Below are positions 1 to 6,731 of a stretch of DNA of 25,646 nucleotides, in pieces. The notes under the pieces were generated by a model. It was not told the origin of the DNA. It saw only the letters and a program-made list of their open reading frames with translations, and did not search any database. Every line of letters begins with the position of its first letter. The first letter of the stretch is position 1. Source of the DNA: REEB85 sp018971455 (GTDB taxonomy: Bacteria > Pseudomonadota > Alphaproteobacteria > Acetobacterales > Acetobacteraceae); NCBI GenBank assembly GCA_028871195.1, contig JAGWNT010000060.1, positions 1 through 25,646 of the forward strand. The letters run 5' to 3'. A program made the position numbers and the translations under genes.

Positions 1-23
1 ACGACCCCAGGGATCGGCGCCGG

Positions 24-752
24 CTAGCCGAGTTCATTGCTGTAATAGTGCTTGTCGGTGCGATAGTAGCCGCGGCGGAATTCCACCGGCTTGTCGCCAT
101 AGCTGAACGCGACACGTTCCACGCACAGAAGCGGTGCGTCGCCGGGCACGCCCAGCAGCTCGGCCGTCACCGCATCCGCGGCAACGGCACGGATCTTCTC
201 CTCGGCGCGGATCATGCGCGTGCCGAATTCGGTCTCGAACAATTTGTACATCGAGCCCTTGTATTCATTGAAAATCGCGGCGCTGAGCTTGCGGAACAAC
301 GCACCGGGAAGATAGATATGCTCGAATACCGTCGGTTCGTCGCCGAAACTCAGCACCCGCCGGATGCACACCACGGCATCGCCCGCTTTCAGCTCGAGCA
401 AGCGGGCGATCTCGGCGCTGGCGCGCGCGCGTTTGCATTCAAGCAGCCGGCTGACGGGATACGCCTGCGCGCCGACGTCCGGCATCAGGCGCAGAAAACG
501 GAATTGTGCGCGCGCCTCGTCGTGGGTTGCGACGAAAGTGCCCTTGCCCTGGCGGCGCGACAGATAGTTTTCGGCGGCGAGTTCGTCGATGGCTTTTCTT
601 ACCGTCCCCTGGCTCACCTTATAGCGCAGAGCCAGTTCGATTTCGCTCGGAATCACCTCGCCCGGCCGCCATTCGGCAGATTCCAGGCTTTGCATGATCA
701 GACCCTTGATTTGCCGGTACAGGGGGCTGAACGTTGGTGCCGCGGTGCTCAT
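24..752 (-). CDS. GntR-family transcriptional regulator, HutC/UTRA type
   Basis: A 242-residue DNA-binding regulator. The N-terminal winged helix-turn-helix (about residues 10-76) has the usual GntR pattern: a PLYRQIK start, PSEIELALRYKVSQGTVRKA in the recognition region, and the wing signature RRQGKGTFV. The rest (about 95-235) fits a UTRA ligand-binding domain, which in this family senses a small metabolite. It is divergent from mdh, with 256 bp between the two starts, so it probably controls mdh-lyase-prpBC and itself. A perfect palindrome in that gap is the obvious operator. The inducer cannot be read from the sequence; a dicarboxylate or a propionate-pathway intermediate is a guess from context. 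The start is the ATG after which similarity to GntR proteins begins; no strong ribosome-binding site is visible. Confidence 0.9.
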   Translation of the reverse strand: MSTAAPTFSPLYRQIKGLIMQSLESAEWRPGEVIPSEIELALRYKVSQGTVRKAIDELAAENYLSRRQGKGTFVATHDEARAQFRFLRLMPDVGAQAYPVSRLLECKRARASAEIARLLELKAGDAVVCIRRVLSFGDEPTVFEHIYLPGALFRKLSAAIFNEYKGSMYKLFETEFGTRMIRAEEKIRAVAADAVTAELLGVPGDAPLLCVERVAFSYGDKPVEFRRGYYRTDKHYYSNELG

Positions 753-794
753 GGCGGCATTTCAACACAAAAATCGCGGACGCGTCCATAAGGG

Positions 795-815
795 ATCAGA
801 TATCTTATATCTGAT
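795..815. promoter_or_regulatory. Palindromic operator, probably for the GntR regulator
   Basis: Perfect inverted repeat: arms ATCAGATAT (795-803) and ATATCTGAT (807-815) separated by CTT. It lies in the gntR-mdh divergent gap, 22 bp upstream of the mdh -35 box and 42 bp upstream of the gntR start. Dimeric GntR proteins bind short AT-rich palindromes of this size. From its position it could repress the gntR promoter and modulate mdh. The assignment is inference. Confidence 0.7.
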
Positions 816-837
816 AGTACTTTTTAGGCGCGCTTGG

Positions 838-866
838 TTGACACCTGCGGCCATTGAACCTAGAAT
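838..866 (+). promoter_or_regulatory. Sigma-70-type promoter for mdh
   Basis: TTGACA (838-843), exactly 17 bp of spacer, then TAGAAT (861-866): a full consensus -35 and a five-of-six -10. The predicted start near 873 gives a leader of about 136 nt before the mdh ATG. I saw no clear riboswitch or leader hairpin in that UTR. Confidence 0.75.
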
Positions 867-1008
867 TCTTCATGCTGAGCAGGGGAATCCTGCGGCTTTT
901 GCGCAGCGCATCAGAAGCCTTCCGCGCGACCCCACCTGCCCCTCACGCCATCCACTTTCCCCCTACCACCCGTCACTATCCGTTAACCCATATTCCGGGA
1001 GTCCAGAC

Positions 1009-2001
1009 ATGTCCAAATCACCCGTACGAGTCGCAGTTACCGGCGCCGCCGGCCAAATCGGTTACAGCATTTTGTTTCGCATCGCCGCCGGCGACATGCT
1101 GGGCAAGGACCAGCCGGTCGTCCTGCAGATGCTGGAAATTCCCGACGAAAAAGCGCAGAAGACGCTCGCCGGCGTGATGATGGAACTCAACGACTGCGCG
1201 TTCCCTCTACTTGCCGGAATGTCCGCCGCCTCCGATCCGATGGTGGCGTTCAAGGACGCGGATTACGCCATCCTCGTCGGCGCGCGCCCGCGCACCGCCG
1301 GCATGGAGCGCAAGGACCTGCTCGAGGCCAACGGCGCGATATTCGTGCCGCAGGGCAAGGCGCTGAACGCGGTCGCCAGCCGCAAGGTCAAAGTCCTGGT
1401 GGTCGGCAACCCCGCCAACACCAATGCGCTGATCGCGATGAAAAACGCGCCCAGCCTGTCGCCGCGCCAGTTCACCGGCATGATGCGCCTGGACCATAAC
1501 CGCTCGCTGTCGCAGATCGGCGTCAAAATCAACAAGCCGGTCACCAGCCTGCGCAAGGCTATCGTCTGGGGCAACCATTCCGCCACCCAGTACCCCGATG
1601 TGTTCCAGATGGAGGCCGACGGCAAGAAGGTCTGGCCGATGATCAACGACCAGGCCTGGCTGGAAACCAATTTCATTCCGACGGTGCAAAAGCGCGGCGC
1701 CGCCATCATCGCCGCGCGCGGCCTGTCCTCGGCCGCGAGCGCCGCGAGTGCCGCCATCGATCACATGCGCGACTGGGCCCTGGGAACGCCCGACGGCGAC
1801 TGGATTTCCATGGGCATCCCTTCCGACGGCAGCTACGGCATCCCCGAAGGCGTGATCTACGGCCATCCGGTGACCTGCAAGAACGGCGAATTCCAGATCG
1901 TCAAGGGCATAGAAATAAGCAGCTTCGCCCGCACCCGCATGGACGCCACGCTCAAGGAACTGCACGAAGAGCGCGACGGCGTGAAGCACCTGCTGGGCTG
2001 A
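1009..2001 (+). CDS. mdh: Malate dehydrogenase (NAD-dependent)
   Basis: A 330-residue enzyme interconverting malate and oxaloacetate in the TCA cycle. Seen: the N-terminal nucleotide-binding loop TGAAGQIGY (11-19), the substrate-binding arginines of ARPRTAGMERKDLL (92-105), VVGNPANTNA (131-140), the LDHNR segment (161-165) holding the catalytic aspartate, and the catalytic histidine in GNHSATQYP (His190). Length and motifs fit the group with long N-termini found in beta- and some other proteobacteria and actinobacteria. The ATG at 1009 is chosen because the Rossmann fold starts just after it; the upstream in-frame extension has no similarity. The gene follows a strong promoter and starts the mdh-lyase-prpBC unit; it supplies oxaloacetate, which PrpC condenses with propionyl-CoA. 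Confidence 0.95.
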   Translation: MSKSPVRVAVTGAAGQIGYSILFRIAAGDMLGKDQPVVLQMLEIPDEKAQKTLAGVMMELNDCAFPLLAGMSAASDPMVAFKDADYAILVGARPRTAGMERKDLLEANGAIFVPQGKALNAVASRKVKVLVVGNPANTNALIAMKNAPSLSPRQFTGMMRLDHNRSLSQIGVKINKPVTSLRKAIVWGNHSATQYPDVFQMEADGKKVWPMINDQAWLETNFIPTVQKRGAAIIAARGLSSAASAASAAIDHMRDWALGTPDGDWISMGIPSDGSYGIPEGVIYGHPVTCKNGEFQIVKGIEISSFARTRMDATLKELHEERDGVKHLLG

Positions 2002-2024
2002 GACTGCGCCCCGCTAGCGAAAAC

Positions 2025-2060
2025 CTGATCCGGAAATAGCATGGCTTGTTTCCGGATCAG
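2025..2060 (+). other. 12-bp inverted repeat between mdh and the lyase gene
   Basis: CTGATCCGGAAA (2025-2036) pairs perfectly with TTTCCGGATCAG (2049-2060) around a 12-nt loop. It starts 23 nt after the mdh stop. No run of T follows the right arm, so it is not a textbook intrinsic terminator. It could stabilise the mdh message or tune expression of the downstream lyase. An ATG inside the loop (2041) opens a 17-codon frame ending at TGA 2092-2094, which overlaps the GTG at 2091. Confidence 0.6.
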
Positions 2061-2090
2061 CGTCCCGTGTTTGCAGCCGCGGCCACCAGC

Positions 2091-2894
2091 GTGAGCGCGC
2101 CGGTGCACCCGGGCGCAGCCCTGTTCAAGGGCGAGAAGCCCTTCCCCGTCATTCCCTCCTGCGAGCACTACGCCGGCAGCGAAAAGCTGATGTTGCGCGC
2201 GCTGGCGCTGCAGGACAACATCGGCCCCGTGTTCGACCTCACCTGCGACTGCGAGGACGGGGCGCAGGCGGGACGCGAAAAGGAGCACGCCGAGATGGTG
2301 GTGCGCGTGCTCAACAGTCCCGCCAACCAGCGAAAAATGGCGGGCGTGCGCATCCACGCTCCCGGCCATGCACATTGGAAACAGGACCTGGACATCCTGG
2401 TGAGCGGCGCCGGCGAACTGCTCTCCCACATCACCCTGCCCAAGGCGACCAGCGCGAAACAGGTGGCCGAGGCGATCAGCTACATCCAGCGTGTGGCCGC
2501 GCAGCAGCGCATAAAGCGCCAAATTCCGGTACACGCGATCATCGAGACCCATGGCGCGCTGCGCCAGGTCTGGGACATCGCCGCCCTGCCCTGGATGCAG
2601 TCGCTCGCGTTCGGGCTGATGGACTTCGTCTCCGACCACCATGGCGCGCTCGGCGCCGCCGTCATGCGCAGCCCCGGCCAGTTCGAGCATCAGCTGATCG
2701 TGCGCGCCAAGGCGGAGATCGTTGCTGCGGCGCTCGCCAACGGCATCGTGCCGGCGCACAACGTGACGCTCGAACTGAAGGACACCGCCGTCGTTCACGA
2801 CGATGCCCGGCGCGCGCGCAGGGAGTTCGGCTTTCTGCGCATGTGGTCCATCTACCCGGCGCAGATCCGGCCCATCGTCGATGCAATGATTTGA
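2091..2894 (+). CDS. HpcH/HpaI aldolase / citrate lyase beta (CitE-like) family lyase
   Basis: About 267 residues from GTG 2091. The family cleaves or forms C-C bonds in acyl-CoA or 2-oxo-acid substrates using Mg2+ in a TIM barrel. Seen: CDCEDG (52-57), the metal-binding glutamate in IETHGA (Glu152), GLMDF with Asp178, a conserved SPGQFEH segment (194-200) and PAHNV. It belongs to the subgroup often next to mdh in Betaproteobacteria and annotated as CoA ester lyase or CitE-like; the substrate is not established by sequence. The start is uncertain: GTG 2091 best fits the N-terminus I expect, GTG 2067 and TTG 2046 are in-frame alternatives, and none has a good ribosome-binding site. It sits between mdh and prpB on the same strand and is probably cotranscribed with them. 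Confidence 0.85.
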   Translation: MSAPVHPGAALFKGEKPFPVIPSCEHYAGSEKLMLRALALQDNIGPVFDLTCDCEDGAQAGREKEHAEMVVRVLNSPANQRKMAGVRIHAPGHAHWKQDLDILVSGAGELLSHITLPKATSAKQVAEAISYIQRVAAQQRIKRQIPVHAIIETHGALRQVWDIAALPWMQSLAFGLMDFVSDHHGALGAAVMRSPGQFEHQLIVRAKAEIVAAALANGIVPAHNVTLELKDTAVVHDDARRARREFGFLRMWSIYPAQIRPIVDAMI

Positions 2895-2961
2895 CCTGCG
2901 TTAAAGTGTGCGGCGGGCGATGGCCTAAACTTTCGCGCTCTAGTCTTACTGAGGGGGGAAT

Positions 2962-3852
2962 ATGGCAGAACGGATGTCGGCAGGCGCGAAGTTCCGCGCG
3001 GCAATGAAGCAAGAGCAGCCGCTGCAGGTGATCGGCGCCATCAACGCCTATCACGCGCGGCTGGCCGAGCGCAGCGGCTACAAGGCAATCTACCTCTCCG
3101 GCGGCGGCGTGGCGGCAGGCTCCCTCGGCCTGCCCGACCTCGGCATCAGCAACCTGGACGACGTGCTCACCGATGTGCGCCGCATCACCGACGTATGCTC
3201 GCTGCCGCTCCTGGTCGATGTCGATACCGGCTTCGGCGCCAGCGCCTTCAACGTCGCGCGCACGGTGAAATCGCTGATCAAATTCGGCGCCGCCGCCATG
3301 CACATCGAGGACCAGGTCGGCGCCAAGCGCTGCGGTCACCGGCCGGGCAAGGAATTGGTAAGCAAGGAGGAGATGGTCGACCGCATCAAGGCCGCGGTCG
3401 ACGCCAGGACCGACCCGGATTTCTTCATCATGGCGCGCACCGACGCGCTGGCGGTCGAGGGCCTCGAGCGCGCGATCGAGCGCGCGGTGGCCTGCGTCGA
3501 GGCCGGCGCCGACGGCATCTTCCCCGAAGCCATGACCGAACTGCCGATGTACCGGCAATTCGCCGCGGCGGTGAAAGTGCCGATACTCGCCAATATCACC
3601 GAGTTCGGCGCCACGCCCCTGTTCACGGTCGACGAACTGCGCTCGGCCGATGTTGCCATCGCGCTGTACCCGCTGTCGGCGTTCCGCGCGATGAACAAAG
3701 CCGCGCTCGCGGTGTACCAGGCGGTGCGCCGCGACGGCACGCAGAAGAACGTAGTGGACAGCATGCAGACGCGCAACGAGCTGTACGATTATCTCGACTA
3801 CCACTCGTATGAGACCAAGCTGGATCAACTTTTCGCAAAGGAGAGATCATGA
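2962..3852 (+). CDS. prpB: 2-methylisocitrate lyase
   Basis: A 296-residue enzyme splitting 2-methylisocitrate into pyruvate and succinate, the last step of the methylcitrate cycle for propionyl-CoA. Seen: LSGGGVAAGSLGLPD (45-59), the metal-binding DVDTGFG (86-92) and the catalytic loop KRCGH (122-126) with active-site Cys124, as in the isocitrate lyase/PEP mutase superfamily. The following HRPGK, and the short length without the isocitrate-lyase insert, favour PrpB over isocitrate lyase. A strong purine-rich ribosome-binding site (GAGGGGGG, 2951-2958) precedes the ATG. The stop overlaps the prpC start by 4 bp (ATGA), implying translational coupling. Confidence 0.95.
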   Translation: MAERMSAGAKFRAAMKQEQPLQVIGAINAYHARLAERSGYKAIYLSGGGVAAGSLGLPDLGISNLDDVLTDVRRITDVCSLPLLVDVDTGFGASAFNVARTVKSLIKFGAAAMHIEDQVGAKRCGHRPGKELVSKEEMVDRIKAAVDARTDPDFFIMARTDALAVEGLERAIERAVACVEAGADGIFPEAMTELPMYRQFAAAVKVPILANITEFGATPLFTVDELRSADVAIALYPLSAFRAMNKAALAVYQAVRRDGTQKNVVDSMQTRNELYDYLDYHSYETKLDQLFAKERS

Positions 3853-5018
3853 ACGAAGGCAAAACGGCAGATGCCGCCCCGGTCACGCCCAAGCCGAAGA
3901 AATCGGTGGCGCTCTCCGGCATAACCGCCGGCAACACCGCGCTGTGCACCGTCGGCCGCACCGGCAACGACCTGCACTATCGCGGCTACGACATCCTCGA
4001 CGTCGCCGATGCCTGCGAATTCGAGGAAATCGCCTATCTGCTGGTGCATGGCAAACTGCCCAACCAGGCGGAACTCGACGGCTACAAGCTCAAGCTGAAA
4101 TCCCTGCGCGGCTTGCCCGCCAACGTCAAGGCCGCGCTCGAATGGGTGCCGGCTTCGGCCCATCCGATGGACGTGCTGCGCACCGGCGTGTCGGTGCTGG
4201 GCGGCGTGCTTCCGGAAAAGGACGACCACAACCATCCCGGCGCGCGCGACATCGCCGACCGGCTGATGGCCTCGCTCGGCTCGATGCTGCTCTACTGGTT
4301 CCACTACAGCCAGAACGGCCGTCGCATCGAGGTCGAAACCGACGACGACACCATCGGCGGGCATTTCCTGCACCTGCTCCACGGCAAGGAACCCTCCGAG
4401 CAGTGGGTCAAAGCCATGCACACTTCCCTGATTCTGTATGCCGAGCACGAATACAACGCCTCCACCTTCGCCTGTCGCGTCATCGCGGGCACGGGTTCGG
4501 ACATGTACAGCGCCATCTGCGGCGGCATCGGCGCGCTGCGCGGACCCAAGCACGGCGGCGCCAACGAAGTCGCGTTCGAAGTGCAGAAGCGCTATGAAAA
4601 CGCGGACGCCGCCGAAAAGGACATCGTCCAGCGCGTCGCCAACAAGGAGGTGGTCATCGGCTTCGGCCATCCGGTCTACACCATCGCCGACCCGCGCAAC
4701 CAGGTGATCAAGGAGGTCGCGCGCAAACTCTCGAAGGCGCGCAACGACATGAAAATGTTCGACATCGCCGCGCGGCTGGAGAGCGTGATGTGGCGCGAGA
4801 AAAAAATGTTCCCCAACCTGGACTGGTTCTCCGCCGTGAGCTACCACATGATGGGCGTGCCGACCTCGATGTTCACGCCGATATTCGTGATTTCGCGCAC
4901 CAGCGGCTGGGCCGCGCACGTGATCGAGCAGCGCATCGACGGCAAGATCATCCGCCCGACCGCGAACTACACCGGCCCCGAGGACATGCCTTTCGTGAAG
5001 CTCGCCGCGCGCGCCTAG
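3849..5018 (+). CDS. prpC: 2-methylcitrate synthase
   Basis: A 389-residue citrate-synthase-fold enzyme condensing propionyl-CoA with oxaloacetate to 2-methylcitrate. Seen: His200 in AEHEYNAS, the catalytic histidine in KHGGANE (His235), the second histidine in GFGHPVY (His274) and the catalytic aspartate in DWFSAVSYHMMG (Asp325). Spacing and length match PrpC rather than the longer hexameric citrate synthases. It overlaps prpB by 4 bp, has AAGGAG upstream, and ends just before a strong terminator. The usual betaproteobacterial partners acnD and prpF (methylaconitate route) and a PrpR regulator are not in the window, so the dehydration/rehydration step must come from elsewhere, for example AcnB. 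Confidence 0.95.
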   Translation: MNEGKTADAAPVTPKPKKSVALSGITAGNTALCTVGRTGNDLHYRGYDILDVADACEFEEIAYLLVHGKLPNQAELDGYKLKLKSLRGLPANVKAALEWVPASAHPMDVLRTGVSVLGGVLPEKDDHNHPGARDIADRLMASLGSMLLYWFHYSQNGRRIEVETDDDTIGGHFLHLLHGKEPSEQWVKAMHTSLILYAEHEYNASTFACRVIAGTGSDMYSAICGGIGALRGPKHGGANEVAFEVQKRYENADAAEKDIVQRVANKEVVIGFGHPVYTIADPRNQVIKEVARKLSKARNDMKMFDIAARLESVMWREKKMFPNLDWFSAVSYHMMGVPTSMFTPIFVISRTSGWAAHVIEQRIDGKIIRPTANYTGPEDMPFVKLAARA

Positions 5019-5047
5019 GCGTCGCGCGCAGCCTCATCGCCTTGCGA

Positions 5048-5081
5048 TGCGCCGTGGCAGGAATGCCGCGGCGCATTTTTT
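5048..5081 (+). terminator. Intrinsic terminator after prpC
   Basis: Stem TGCGCCGTGGCA (5048-5059) with TGCCGCGGCGCA (5064-5075), 12 bp including one G-T pair, capped by the GNRA-type loop GGAA and followed by six T (5076-5081). It starts 29 nt after the prpC stop and closes the mdh-lyase-prpBC unit. Confidence 0.9.
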
Positions 5082-5579
5082 CTTGCTGAAATCGACTTGC
5101 AACGATTGCTTTTTATTGACAGCCGCGCATGAGACGGCGGATAGCGGAAAGCGGCACGCATGCACCCGATTCGCGATTCGTCAATCACACGATTCGTTAA
5201 TATTGGTCGGGGCATCAGTGCGCAGGGGAAGGTACGGTAATGCGCCGCAGACTCATCCGTTTCTCGCGCAGCCTATCGCGCAACAGCTCCGGGAGAGATG
5301 CCAACGGCTGCGTGTCGCCGTCCACGATGTGCGTGACGTTCGGGCAACCGGATGACGTGCGCAGCGACACCGTCGCAGACCGAACCGGCCGATCCGCCGC
5401 CACGCTTCGGACGCAATCGCGCCGCAGCATGCCGGCGTTTCACGGATGCAGAATCGGTCCGTGGCCGTTCCCGTCATGTGGCGCTGGCATATCGCGGAAC
5501 CGGCCGCCCAGACCGCCGCTCGGATCACAAGCGTACCCATCACGGCAGACCCACACCGGCAGATAAGGAGTTTCCACAA
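5082..5579. other. Intergenic stretch without a convincing gene
   Basis: About 500 bp. Open frames exist on both strands but their translations are arginine/serine/proline-rich and show no domain; I regard them as chance. Seen: a TTGACA hexamer at 5116-5121 with only a poor -10 downstream; three copies of CGATTCG (5167, 5174, 5190), the last two extending to CGATTCGTnAAT with a 16-bp period; and the histone ribosome-binding site at the right end. The part around 5,085-5,210 is noticeably more AT-rich than its surroundings. Confidence 0.5.
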
Positions 5580-6008
5580 GTGAGCAGCGAAGACACGATC
5601 GAAACACGCGCCCAGCCGCTGGCCATGCGCGCCACCGCCAAGAAGGCCGCCGCCCCGAAGAAGGTCGCAGCCAAGAAGCCCGCCGCGAAGAAGCCGGCGG
5701 CGAAGAAGACCGCCAAGGCCGCGGTGGCGAAGGCCGCGGTGAAGAAGGCGCCGGCGAAGAAGGCCGCAGCCCCCAAGAAGGCCGCCGCCGCGAAGAAGCC
5801 GGCCGCCAAGAAGGCCGCGGCGCCGAAGAAGGCCGCCGCCGCGAAGAAGCCGGCTGCCAAGAAGGCCGCGGCGCCGAAGAAGGCCGCCGCCGCCGCGAAG
5901 AAGCCGGCTGCCAAGAAGGCCGCTGCGCCGAAGAAGCCCGCCGCGGCGAAGCCGCGTGGCCGCAAGCCCGCCGCGGCGGCACCCGCCGCCTCGGAGTCCG
6001 CGACCTAG
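5580..6008 (+). CDS. Histone H1-like lysine/alanine-rich DNA-binding protein
   Basis: A 142-residue highly basic protein. After a 16-residue acidic/neutral N-terminus it is almost entirely Ala, Lys and Pro in AAKKPAAKK-type repeats, like bacterial H1/AlgP/BpH2 proteins that coat or condense DNA. Three long repeats start at residues 61, 78 and 95 with a partial fourth at 113, followed by PRGRKP (125-130), resembling an AT-hook core. The start is GTG 5580, preceded by AAGGAG at 5565-5570; an upstream in-frame ATG (5352) would add a non-homologous tail. It is monocistronic with its own terminator. Such proteins occur in beta-, gamma- and some alphaproteobacteria, so it does not say to which block it belongs. 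Confidence 0.8.
   Translation: MSSEDTIETRAQPLAMRATAKKAAAPKKVAAKKPAAKKPAAKKTAKAAVAKAAVKKAPAKKAAAPKKAAAAKKPAAKKAAAPKKAAAAKKPAAKKAAAPKKAAAAAKKPAAKKAAAPKKPAAAKPRGRKPAAAAPAASESAT
5760..5951 (+). repeat. 51-bp tandem repeats in the histone-like gene
   Basis: Three tandem units coding for KAAAPKKAAAAKKPAAK: 5760-5810 (51 bp), 5811-5861 (51 bp) and 5862-5915 (54 bp, one extra Ala codon), then a partial unit from 5916. Units two and three are nearly identical at nucleotide level. Copy number is likely to vary and to be hard for short-read assembly. Confidence 0.9.
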
Positions 6009-6037
6009 GTCGCAGGCCGCGTTCGGCCGAACAAGTG

Positions 6038-6072
6038 AAGGGCGCCCCGGTGACGGGGCGCCCTTTCTCTTT
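6038..6072 (+). terminator. Intrinsic terminator after the histone-like gene
   Basis: Perfect 12-bp stem AAGGGCGCCCCG (6038-6049) with CGGGGCGCCCTT (6054-6065), GNRA-type loop GTGA, and the T-rich tail TTTCTCTTT. It lies 29 nt after the stop and 27 nt before the end of the convergent aldolase gene. The tail is T-rich only for the rightward direction. Confidence 0.88.
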
Positions 6073-6098
6073 GCGCCATCCGCTCGTCGCTCTGCGTG

Positions 6099-6731
6099 TC
6101 AGCCGAAATGGCTGAGCAGGTCCGCGGTCTGTGCGGCGGTCAGCAGCCGCGGGTTGGCGCCGCGCAGCAGCAGAAACAGCTTCGCCGCTTCCTCGATCTC
6201 CTCGGCGGCATAGACGGCATCGCGCAGGCTGGGGCCCGAGACCACCGGGCCATGATTGGCCAGCAGCACGGCGCGCGCGCCGCGCGCCGCGGCGTGGATC
6301 GCGGGCTCCATCGCCGCATCCCCCGGCCGGTAATACGGCACCACCGGCATCGACGGGCCGGCCCGCATGACGAAATACGGTGTCAGCGGCGGGATCGGAT
6401 TGGCGGGATCGACATCGGGAAGGCACGCGACCGCGGTTGCCATCGTGGAGTGCAGGTGGACGACGGCACCGGCCTCCGGACGCGCCGTGTAAAAGGCGCG
6501 ATGCATGAACACCTCCTTGGAGGGCTTCGCGCCATCGACATGGGCGAAGCCGGCATCGAGCCGTGACAGCGACGCCGCATCGAGCCGCCCGAGCGAGGAG
6601 TTGGTCGGCGTGATCAGGTAGCCTTCCTCCAGCCGCACGCTGATATTGCCGGCGCTGCCCACCGAGAAACCGCGCGCGAACAGGCTCGCGGCAAGCTCCA
6701 CGAGCTGCGCGCGAAGCACCTGCTCGCTCAT
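6099..6731 (-). CDS. otnC: Class II aldolase/adducin family protein, OtnC-like
   Basis: A 210-residue metal-dependent aldolase. Seen: GSAGNIS (25-31) in the phosphate-binding loop, the catalytic glutamate in SKEVFMH (Glu73), the zinc ligands HLH (His92, His94) and the third ligand in NHGPVVSG (His160). The family includes fuculose- and ribulose-phosphate aldolases. Adjacency to an OtnK kinase points to OtnC, which decarboxylates 3-oxo-tetronate 4-phosphate to dihydroxyacetone phosphate in four-carbon acid sugar catabolism. It is the last gene of the eight-gene minus-strand operon and overlaps otnK by 4 bp. The substrate is inferred from the neighbour and could differ here. Confidence 0.85.
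   Translation of the reverse strand: MSEQVLRAQLVELAASLFARGFSVGSAGNISVRLEEGYLITPTNSSLGRLDAASLSRLDAGFAHVDGAKPSKEVFMHRAFYTARPEAGAVVHLHSTMATAVACLPDVDPANPIPPLTPYFVMRAGPSMPVVPYYRPGDAAMEPAIHAAARGARAVLLANHGPVVSGPSLRDAVYAAEEIEEAAKLFLLLRGANPRLLTAAQTADLLSHFG

Noticed and set aside
1207..1989. Long antisense frames opposite mdh and opposite the lyase and prpBC genes
   Set aside because: Typical shadow frames in high-GC DNA, His/Arg/Gly-rich without domains, while the sense frames have complete enzyme motifs.
5240..5566. Open frames on both strands between the prpC terminator and the histone-like gene
   Set aside because: Translations are compositionally biased with no recognisable domain, no good ribosome-binding site, and they overlap one another on opposite strands.
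5760..5951. CRISPR array reading of the 51-bp repeats
   Set aside because: The units are directly adjacent without unique spacers and encode a K/A/P protein in frame; no cas genes are present.
5440..6426. Long minus-strand frame across the histone-like gene and the aldolase end
   Set aside because: Antisense shadow of the GC-rich repeat gene; the translation is Arg/Pro/Ser low complexity and conflicts with the well-supported genes and terminator there.
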